From Microcoleus sp. FACHB-DQ6 (lineage in GTDB: Bacteria; Cyanobacteriota; Cyanobacteriia; Cyanobacteriales; Microcoleaceae), in the NCBI GenBank assembly GCA_014695175.1, contig JACJNV010000341.1, forward strand, positions 1-63,617: a stretch of DNA of 63,617 nucleotides, given 5' to 3'. The notes under the pieces are model-generated. The model saw nothing but the letters and a program-made list of their open reading frames with translations. It was not told the origin of the DNA and did not search any database. Numbering within the stretch: the first letter of the stretch is position 1; each line of letters begins with the position of its first letter. The translations under genes were made by a program, and so were the position numbers. This document shows positions 44,029 to 50,728 of this stretch, piece after piece.

Positions 44029-44712
44029 ATGCTACAAGAAATTACAACTAGCAAATCGCTACAGAAAACTATGACACAAAGCATTCAAGCAAAAACACTG
44101 ACTCTGCTAGATGTCGAAACAAAATTTAATTTTCAACTTTGTGAAGATGAGCAATTCTTCCGGGAGTGGATTGACGATTTACCGGAAATTAGCGATGACA
44201 AAAAGCCAGCGCTCGACAACGTAAAAGCAGGTTATATCAACAGTGTCCAGTACGCGATGCTGGAAGATACCGTAAAAATGGTGGTACTGGCTCCCTTGCT
44301 ATTTTTAGCAGATTTCTACTTGACTCCTTTTCACATAGAGGCAGAAAAATCAGTTGAACTGACTATGGAAGATGAAGATACAATTGTCAAGGGTAGCATC
44401 GATGTCCTGCTATTGCTGAAATCTTTTTGGGTAGTTGCGATCGAAGCAAAACGCTCTCAATATTCTGTTGAAGCTGGGCTTCCTCAGTTACTATTTTATA
44501 TGCTGAATGGCCCCAGCCCCGAACCAGTAACATTTGGGCTTCTGACGAAGGGTAGCAGCTTTCGATTTATCAAAATGACCAAACGAGACACACCGCAGTA
44601 TGCCGTCTCTAAACTTTTCGATATTGCGAATCCCGGAAATGAACTTTACGAAGTTTTTCACATTGTGAAGCGGCTAGCTGGTATAATTTCTAGTGACAGA
44701 AGTTATCCTTAA
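44029..44712 (+). CDS. restriction-endonuclease-like protein (HsdR-N/PD-(D/E)XK type)
   Basis: 227 residues. After about 50 acidic residues, the core (110-165) shows a PD-(D/E)XK arrangement: DTIVKGSIDVLLLLKS (Asp), WVVAIEAKRSQYSV (E-x-K) and EAGLPQLLFYML (Gln helix), similar to the N-terminal nuclease domain of type I restriction HsdR and to stand-alone cyanobacterial proteins. No methylase or specificity subunit is nearby, so it is not an obvious R-M system. ATG 44029 follows the DUF1611 stop by one base, which suggests translational coupling; an internal ATG (44071) is possible. Confidence 0.72.
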   Translation: MLQEITTSKSLQKTMTQSIQAKTLTLLDVETKFNFQLCEDEQFFREWIDDLPEISDDKKPALDNVKAGYINSVQYAMLEDTVKMVVLAPLLFLADFYLTPFHIEAEKSVELTMEDEDTIVKGSIDVLLLLKSFWVVAIEAKRSQYSVEAGLPQLLFYMLNGPSPEPVTFGLLTKGSSFRFIKMTKRDTPQYAVSKLFDIANPGNELYEVFHIVKRLAGIISSDRSYP

Positions 44713-44756
44713 ATACAATCTATGGAACTAGACTCGGAAAATAACAATAAATTTAC

Positions 44757-44884
44757 TAAGTAGGTAAGCGGGATTAAACCGAGCTATGTAACAATATGTC
44801 AACAGGGCTAACTTAGCCACGCTTAGGGCTAAGGATACTTTACAATCCTTAACATAATTGTGTTTTACAGCGCCTACCTACTTA
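44757..44884. mobile_element. MITE copy 1: 124 bp with 12-bp terminal inverted repeats and TA flanks
   Basis: The element (44759-44882) begins AGTAGGTAAGCG and ends CGCCTACCTACT (11 of 12 paired), with TA on each side. Inside, GGGCTAAC/TTAGCC-like words can fold. A second, apparently identical copy lies at 46422-46545. TA flanks suit mobilisation by an IS630/Tc1-mariner-type transposase, absent here. Confidence 0.88.
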
Positions 44885-44910
44885 GGTATTGATAACAAGA
44901 GTTAATTATA

Positions 44911-46290
44911 ATGAATGATTTAGTTTATTTAACTGCTCATCAATTAGCAAAAGCAATCCGCGTTCGTCAAGTCTCTTCAACAGAAGTAATAGAAGCTTAT
45001 TTGAGTCAGATTGCTCAATACAACCCAGCACTAAATGCGATTGTGACTCTGGATGCGGAAAATGCGATCGCGCAGTCCAAAGTAGCAGATCGAGCATTAG
45101 CTCAAGGAGAAAATTGGGGGCCCTTACATGGAGTACCCGTAACTATCAAAGACACCCTCGAAACCAAAGGATTAGGCACAACCAGCAGTTATCAACCCTT
45201 AGCTAATTATGTCCCAAAGCAAGATGCTACCGTCGTCGCTCGACTGCGTGCTGCTGGAGCAATTATTTTGGGCAAGACGAATACACCACAACTAGCTGGT
45301 AACTTTCAGACCAACAGTCCTCTGTTTGGTAGAACAAACAACCCCTGGAACCATGAATATACGCCAGGCGGCAGCACTGGGGGTGGAGCGAGTGCTATAG
45401 CTGCGGGGTTATCCCCTCTTGAACTTGGTAGTGATATTGGTGGGTCAATCCGCGTTCCCTCTCACTTCTGTGGCATTTTCGGCTTGAAACCAACCCAGAA
45501 TCGCGTCTCAACATTTGGACATATTCCAGAATTACCAGGAACACCTAAAACTATCCACCACTTACAAACAATAGGGCCTCTTGCCCGCTCTGTAGAAGAC
45601 TTGCGATTGTGCCTGTCACTGATTCAAGATCCAGACCCCCGCCAGCCAGAAGTAATACCGATATCCAAACAAGTTAACCCAGCAACCACGCTACAATCGT
45701 ACCGCTACGCTTGGACAGAAGGTTTTGGTGAGATTCCAGCCACAGCTCAAACCAAAGCTGCTCTAGAGAAATTAGCATCATCCCTGACAGATATAGGATG
45801 CTGTGTAGAGCAACACAACGAGCCGCCAAATTTTGATAGCAATGCGGTACGTGAGACTTACTTCAATATTTATAAATTTGAATTGGGTTTATCCCAGCCA
45901 AACCTGACGCAGATTCAACAGCAACAACGATATGTCACCGCCCTCATTGAGCGCGATATTCTGATTGCTAATATCGAAAGTTTCTTATCTAATTGGGATG
46001 TTTGGCTGTGTCCAGTGGTGCCAGTGCCTGCTTTCACCCACCGTCAGCCAGGAGAACCCATTGAGGTGGATGGTCGCGAATTCTCTTATTGGACAACAAT
46101 AGGTGCTTACGTAACAATTTTCAATTTAACTGGCAACCCTGCCGTAGTGCTGCCCTTTACCCAGTCAAAAGAAGGACTACCCATCGGGGTGCAAGTGGTG
46201 GGACGGCGTGGAAGCGATCTGAAACTGCTAGAGATTGCGGAAAAATTAACTCAAGTAACTGGTTTTTTTCAACGCCCGCCTGGGTATTAG
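44911..46290 (+). CDS. amidase (amidase-signature family)
   Basis: 459 residues. Amidase-signature hydrolase with a Ser-cisSer-Lys triad: Lys in HGVPVTIKDTLE (about residue 80), cis-Ser in TPGGSTGGGASA (about 155) and nucleophile Ser in SDIGGSIRVPSHFCG (about 179). Other family blocks: LNAIVTLDAENA, GKTNTPQLAGNFQ, GIFGLKPTQNRV. It is more like general 6-aminohexanoate/indoleacetamide-type amidases than GatA, and no gatB or gatC adjoin. Bracketed by two MITE copies; copy 1 ends 29 bp upstream, so the gene's promoter probably lies in or across the MITE. Confidence 0.92.
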   Translation: MNDLVYLTAHQLAKAIRVRQVSSTEVIEAYLSQIAQYNPALNAIVTLDAENAIAQSKVADRALAQGENWGPLHGVPVTIKDTLETKGLGTTSSYQPLANYVPKQDATVVARLRAAGAIILGKTNTPQLAGNFQTNSPLFGRTNNPWNHEYTPGGSTGGGASAIAAGLSPLELGSDIGGSIRVPSHFCGIFGLKPTQNRVSTFGHIPELPGTPKTIHHLQTIGPLARSVEDLRLCLSLIQDPDPRQPEVIPISKQVNPATTLQSYRYAWTEGFGEIPATAQTKAALEKLASSLTDIGCCVEQHNEPPNFDSNAVRETYFNIYKFELGLSQPNLTQIQQQQRYVTALIERDILIANIESFLSNWDVWLCPVVPVPAFTHRQPGEPIEVDGREFSYWTTIGAYVTIFNLTGNPAVVLPFTQSKEGLPIGVQVVGRRGSDLKLLEIAEKLTQVTGFFQRPPGY

Positions 46291-46419
46291 AAATGTCATT
46301 TGTCATTGGTGTCGGGCATCTGACTGCGGGAGCAATGACCAAGAGCCATCGGCGTTGTCCCAGCCCATAAAGATTACTCTGTACCCTACGGTATAGCTTG
46401 AAAAAAGCCTGACGGTAGT

Positions 46420-46547
46420 TAAGTAGGTAAGCGGGATTAAACCGAGCTATGTAACAATATGTCAACAGGGCTAACTTAGCCACGCTTAGGGCTAAGGATA
46501 CTTTACAATCCTTAACATAATTGTGTTTTACAGCGCCTACCTACTTA
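46420..46547. mobile_element. MITE copy 2, identical to copy 1
   Basis: AGTAGGTAAGCG...CGCCTACCTACT at 46422-46545, flanked by TA at 46420-46421 and 46546-46547, same orientation as copy 1. By eye the 124 bases match copy 1 throughout, which points to recent transposition or duplication. Confidence 0.88.
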
Positions 46548-46569
46548 AAGCTAATTTTATGGAATCATA

Positions 46570-47040
46570 ATGAATGAAAGTTTTTTTTCGTTGCCGTCTG
46601 AATGCGCCATTCGCCCGGCCTGTGCTCAAGACATCAAATCAATTAGAAAGTTAGTTTGGAGCGCCAAACTCGATCCAACTCAGTTGCGCTGGGACCAATT
46701 CTGGGTCATCGAATGCGAGGGAAAATTGGCAGCTTGCGGACAGTTGCGGAACTTTGCGGGCGCGCAAGAATTGGGCAGTCTGGTGGTGGCGAAAGATTGG
46801 CGCGATCGAGGTTTGGGAAGCTACCTCACAAAATATTTAATTCAACAAGCTACAGAACCGCTATACTTAGAATGTTTGGGAAAGCGACTCGCATCATTTT
46901 ATACTCGCTTTGGCTTCGTAGAAGTTTCCGTACAAGAATTGCCGCAGTCGCTTAAATTCAAGTTCGGTTTGTCTCAATTAGCTAAAACTTTATTCAAAAT
47001 TCCTGTAACAATTATGCAGTATCAAGCAGGTTGTCTATAA
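46570..47040 (+). CDS. GNAT-family N-acetyltransferase
   Basis: 156 residues. Strand 1/helix 1 CAIRPACAQDIKSIRKLVW, then the acetyl-CoA loop VVAKDWRDRGLGSYLTKYL (R-x-x-G-x-G, about residues 75-93) and the C-terminal YTRFGFVEVS. The acceptor is unknown. Starts 23 bp after MITE copy 2, so its leader is at least partly MITE-derived. Confidence 0.85.
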   Translation: MNESFFSLPSECAIRPACAQDIKSIRKLVWSAKLDPTQLRWDQFWVIECEGKLAACGQLRNFAGAQELGSLVVAKDWRDRGLGSYLTKYLIQQATEPLYLECLGKRLASFYTRFGFVEVSVQELPQSLKFKFGLSQLAKTLFKIPVTIMQYQAGCL

Positions 47041-47973
47041 TTATGACTTTTATGAATTTAAGATTCTGAATTTATGAATGGATTTTAAGTTCGACCTGTT
47101 CAATAATTGGATAACAGGGTGCGATCGAGCTACATCGATCAAAAACTCCTACCGCCTCCTGATATCTGCGTAAGTCTCGATCGCCTATTTTCTATGCCTA
47201 AATAGGTAGGTACAAATCAATATCGCATGGGGAGGGTGGGTGAGTTGCCAAGTTTACTTGCTTATATCATAGATCCGCTTACGGGTCCCTAATGGCGCAC
47301 AGGGTGTCAGAAACCGGGTTTTTAGGGGTTTGGTGCGTAAGTTACGGACTAGATATTTATGGATATTCCGGATTGGGCGATGGAGACTGCGTAAGTTCAT
47401 AATTCACCGTTCGCGGTAGTCCAGTTAGCTAAATTGGCACAGCAACCAGCCTGATATCTAGGCAGAAACCATTGCAAAATCGTTGTTTGCAGGTTTAAAA
47501 GTGTCCTGTGCCAGTACCAGACTCGGAAAGTGGACTGGCGATCGCACCAAAGATATTGGACTCCTGGCAAATTAGTAAGTGTAAAGCAAGTGAGTCACAA
47601 CCCAATCAAAAAATTCAACCCAAAAATTCAACCCAAAAATAAAACATTTTCACAGCAGCAGTAATGCGGAATCACTCAAGCGCTAATGTAGCTAACAACA
47701 TCGACCCCTGAGGTAAATCCCACCAACGGCTCAACCATGAAATCCTTAATTCAATACCTCGGAATTACTGGATTTAGATTCCCCGCAACCGCTTCTCAAA
47801 CCCCCTCAACATTTCAAAAATTCTTTGCCTTTTATCCTGATAAAACCACGGAAGGCAAGAACAATGAAATATCAAGGCAATCAATCAATCTTAACCGAGG
47901 AAATGCAGCCTCTCAAATAGCATAAACAGACAATTACACATCCATATATTTGAAAACAACAGGAGTAAATATC
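47041..47973. other. 930-bp intergenic region, one doubtful ORF
   Basis: CAGAAACCGGGTTTTTAGG at about 47309 is a copy of the AGAAACC dispersed unit. A 62-codon frame at 47737-47925 lacks a Shine-Dalgarno and recognisable domains. The last 100 bp (AATCAATCTTAACCGAGGAAATGC) resembles the spacer before the second NfeD-like gene, so the duplicated unit includes leader sequence. Confidence 0.45.
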
Positions 47974-48261
47974 ATGTTCAACGTAGTAAAAGCTTTCGGC
48001 TCGATTTTCTCTACCCAAGGATACAGCGGAGCTAACAATATGCTCATCAAAAATTACATCAACACCAATTTTAACTACTTCAACGAAGAAGCAGTCGTTG
48101 ATGAATCGATTTACCCGAATCAAACAGGTCGCGTCCGCTTCCAAGGTAGCTGGTGGCCCGCACGGTGCGATGGCCAAATCACCCTCACACCGGGAGACAC
48201 CGTTTATGTTATCGGCGTTGACAACATCACTCTGTTAGTTTCCCTCGCTCCCGCAGACTAA
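47974..48261 (+). CDS. NfeD-like small OB-fold protein, paralogue 1
   Basis: 95 residues from ATG 47974, with AGGAG about 8 bp upstream (the frame also runs from TTG 47950). N-terminal 35 residues: [20 protein letters not shown]... The C-terminal 60 residues ([40 protein letters not shown]) match the soluble OB-fold domain of NfeD proteins, here without NfeD membrane helices or protease. No signal peptide. Nearly identical to the following gene, 113 bp away, probably cotranscribed. NfeD domains pair with membrane proteases or flotillins; the partner of this stand-alone form is unknown. Confidence 0.75.
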   Translation: MFNVVKAFGSIFSTQGYSGANNMLIKNYINTNFNYFNEEAVVDESIYPNQTGRVRFQGSWWPARCDGQITLTPGDTVYVIGVDNITLLVSLAPAD

Positions 48262-48374
48262 ATCAGAGCATGAACGACCTGGTAATCAATTTCAACCAGG
48301 AAATGCTACTTTTCAAAGAACACAAAATAGGCGATTAAACTTCGATATATTTTAACACAAAAGGAGTCAACAAA

Positions 48375-48662
48375 ATGTTTAACGTAGTAAAAGCTTTCGG
48401 TTCTATTTTTTCTACTCACACCTACAGCACAGAAAACAATCTCTTAATGGATAACTACATCAACACCAATTTCCACTACTTCAACGAAGAAGCAGTCGTT
48501 GATGAATCGATTTACCCGAATCAAACAGGTCGCGTCCGCTTCCAAGGTAGCTGGTGGCCCGCACGGTGCGATGGCCAAATCACTCTCACACCGGGAGACA
48601 CGGTTTATGTCATCGGCGTTGACAACATCACTCTGTTAGTTTCCCTGGCTCCTGCAAACTAA
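48375..48662 (+). CDS. NfeD-like small OB-fold protein, paralogue 2
   Basis: 95 residues, ATG 48375 preceded by AGGAG. It differs from paralogue 1 at nine positions: eight fall in residues 15-34 and one is the last residue; residues 35-94 are identical, and the DNA there has only a few, mostly silent, changes. So the two share a fixed OB domain and a diverged N-terminal segment. Ends 28 bp before a strong hairpin. Confidence 0.75.
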   Translation: MFNVVKAFGSIFSTHTYSTENNLLMDNYINTNFHYFNEEAVVDESIYPNQTGRVRFQGSWWPARCDGQITLTPGDTVYVIGVDNITLLVSLAPAN

Positions 48663-48690
48663 ACTAGAACTCGATCTAAACCTTTTCACG

Positions 48691-48729
48691 GTCAGAACCC
48701 CGACTTCTTCAAGAAGTCGGGGTTCTGAC
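48691..48729 (+). terminator. near-perfect 39-bp palindrome, probable terminator
   Basis: GTCAGAACCCCGACTTCTT (48691-48709), one base, then its exact reverse complement (48711-48729), followed by TATTATGTTTTTT. Ends the NfeD-like pair. Confidence 0.8.
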
Positions 48730-48836
48730 TATTATGTTTTTTAGCGGCAATTTGGCGATCGCTTCCACTCAACACCTGACGCAAGAGAGCAATATCTGCC
48801 TCTGTTTATTTGCCAGTAGAAATATGGCAGATCGCG

Positions 48837-49970
48837 CTACAATAAAATGGCATTTTTGAGAGCTTGTTTGTTGAGGCGATCGCCGACTTGAGATTCGCTA
48901 TTTTCTCGGGTGACTGCTGCTTTTTCTGATGCCTTAGCGATCGGCGGTAGTGGTTCGAGCAGTTTGGCTTGAGCTTCCTGAATTGAAGGGTAATTTTCAG
49001 CCCAGGATGAAATCGCTTCTGAAAGGACATCGATCTCATCGGATAAGGGTTCAATTAGCTGGGCTAGTTCGGTTAATTGTTCGGCCCCGAAGATCGATCG
49101 CTGCTGAGTTAATAGTTCGATAAATGAGTCGATATTTTGTTCGGGGAGTGACATCGATTCCCGTTGGATTTTGTTAATTGTTTGGCGAACAAATTCGAGA
49201 GACAAATCTAATAATTGCGCGATCGTCTCTAAATTCATTCCAAACGCTATCATCCGACGAATGGCTTCTAACTTCGCCTGCCGCTCACCTTGTTCGAGTC
49301 CTTCTTCTAAACCTTCTTGCTTGACTTCCTGGTAAAATCGAGTTTGTCTGAGTTCGCTTAAATTCAACATGGCGGCAATTTCCTCGCGGCTTTTCTGGGG
49401 GAGTTTGTAGACGATAATTGTTTCGATGAGGTTAATTAAATCGCGTAGAACGGTTGGATCGGACAACTGTTGTCGGGCCATTGCGATCGACTGCCGTGCT
49501 TGTTCTGCTGCTGTCTCTGCTGGCTCGATTACCAGTTTAACAACTTTGACTCCCAGCGATCGATCTGCGGCTTCTGGCAATTCATCGAGGTAAATCCGTT
49601 GGACGCGCTGACTGGTTAAGAGTTCCTGAAATTGCAGCATCTGTTCGTGTTCGATGCGGCGATTGGGATAGATGACAACCACGCGCCAAGGATTGAGGGG
49701 TTTGTATTGTCGCAGATAGAGAAAGAGTTCGCCAAAGATGCGGTAGTACAAGTCGGCATCGGGTTGAAACTGAACTTCAGCTAAGTAAAATGGTTTTTCA
49801 GGTTCTTCGGTTTTGGGGAGAAATAACCCGTCGATGCGGAATGCGAGTTGTTTGATTTCGCGGGAGGTGAATTCATAGGCGGTGGCTTCGTCTGGGGAAC
49901 GATCGATCAGTTCAAAGAAGAAGCGGGGAAATTCCTGAAACAGGCTGTAGAAAATGGTGTCTGTTTTCAT
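48837..49970 (-). CDS. Rpn-family PD-(D/E)XK nuclease / putative transposase (DUF2887-like)
   Basis: 377 residues from the ATG at 49970 (MKTDTIFYSLFQEFPRFFFE, the usual family start); the open frame upstream to 50033 overlaps the divergent gene. Nuclease core in the first 130 residues: KQLAFRIDGLFLP (Asp), PFYLAEVQFQPDADLYYRIF (E-x-Q), then RQYKPLNPWRVVVIYPNRRI. The C-terminal half has the EEGLEQGERQAKLEAIRRMI helix and a repeat of HTH-like LETIAQLLDLSLEFVRQTIN. Related Rpn proteins stimulate RecA-independent recombination and some are abortive-infection-like. Cyanobacteria carry many copies. Confidence 0.85.
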   Translation of the reverse strand: MKTDTIFYSLFQEFPRFFFELIDRSPDEATAYEFTSREIKQLAFRIDGLFLPKTEEPEKPFYLAEVQFQPDADLYYRIFGELFLYLRQYKPLNPWRVVVIYPNRRIEHEQMLQFQELLTSQRVQRIYLDELPEAADRSLGVKVVKLVIEPAETAAEQARQSIAMARQQLSDPTVLRDLINLIETIIVYKLPQKSREEIAAMLNLSELRQTRFYQEVKQEGLEEGLEQGERQAKLEAIRRMIAFGMNLETIAQLLDLSLEFVRQTINKIQRESMSLPEQNIDSFIELLTQQRSIFGAEQLTELAQLIEPLSDEIDVLSEAISSWAENYPSIQEAQAKLLEPLPPIAKASEKAAVTRENSESQVGDRLNKQALKNAILL

Positions 49971-50026
49971 GAGTTGTCGATGCGAATCGAAGATGGGTAC
50001 TATACCATGCCAAGAGAGGAACAAGC

Positions 50027-50353
50027 ATGACACAAGAATCGATTTTTGAAGAAAGCAGTGGCAACGTATTCGCTGACCTCGGTCTGAAGGATGCAGATGA
50101 ACTTTTTAGGCGAGGAAAAATAGGGATTCAAGTAATCCGTCTTCTGAAACAACGGAACTTGAAACAACGCGAAGTTAGTCAACTTCTTGGCCTTCCACAA
50201 CCAGAAGTATCTCATTTAATGAACGGAGAGTTTCAACGGTTTAGCGAGGGCAAACTACTGCTTTTTCTCAAGCGACTCGATACGGAAATTACCTTACATC
50301 TTCGCCCTCGTAATGGGGGAAATCAATCTGCTGAAACTGTGATATTGCTATAG
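50027..50353 (+). CDS. XRE-type antitoxin-like HTH protein (HTH_37 family), no toxin alongside
   Basis: 108 residues. Start ATG 50027 preceded by GAGAGGAAC. N-terminal NVFADLGLKDADELFRRGKI is typical of HigA-like/helix-turn-helix_37 antitoxins; HTH at about 40-70: RNLKQREVSQLLGLPQPEVS. C-terminal LLLFLKRLDTEITLHLRP. Its usual HigB/RelE-type partner gene lies just upstream in the same direction, but that space is taken by the divergent nuclease gene. Either a solitary antitoxin/regulator or the residue of a broken module. Confidence 0.85.
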   Translation: MTQESIFEESSGNVFADLGLKDADELFRRGKIGIQVIRLLKQRNLKQREVSQLLGLPQPEVSHLMNGEFQRFSEGKLLLFLKRLDTEITLHLRPRNGGNQSAETVILL

Positions 50354-50408
50354 GGCTTTGGGAACCGATCGCCCTGTTGATTTTTTTCGCAGAGGTGATC
50401 GGGGATTT

Positions 50409-50579
50409 CTAGCTTTTATTTATTTGACTCGTCTCATCTTTCTGCAATGCTGTCAGGACTTGAAAGCACAGCTTGAGCAGAAACAGCAGAAATCCTGCGT
50501 GGGGATTGAGGCAAGTGGCAACGCCAACCACTGCAAACTCGGTTACTTTGAGCCATTTTTTCTTATTTGAAATCTTCAT
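50409..50579 (-). CDS. possible small membrane protein, unknown
   Basis: 56 residues from an ATG at 50579 (MKISNKKKWLKVTEFAVVGV; the frame is open further upstream). Basic N-terminus, one hydrophobic helix (FLLFLLKLCFQVLTAL), charged tail. Shine-Dalgarno weak. Divergent from the NACHT gene. Could be chance; included because its composition is that of a small membrane protein. Confidence 0.35.
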   Translation of the reverse strand: MKISNKKKWLKVTEFAVVGVATCLNPHAGFLLFLLKLCFQVLTALQKDETSQINKS

Positions 50580-50728
50580 GTTGGTCATCTTTGTTGAAAC
50601 TCTCAACAATCTGCCAAATGCCAGATAGGAGGCTGGTTTTAGATCCGATCGCCTACCGCTCAGGTTATGTACAAGTTTGTCCAAGTTACGATCGCGTCGC
50701 TATAATTGGAGAAACCTGAAACCACTAC

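Noticed and set aside
44757-46547. Amidase plus both MITEs considered as one composite transposon
   Set aside because: Each MITE has its own TA flanks, no transposase is inside, and there is no target duplication around the whole block that I can see; two separate insertions are simpler.
49848-50030. 60-codon ORF ending four bases into the XRE gene (ATGA overlap), considered as a toxin remnant
   Set aside because: Most of it is antisense to the Rpn nuclease 5' region and shows no RelE/HigB features.
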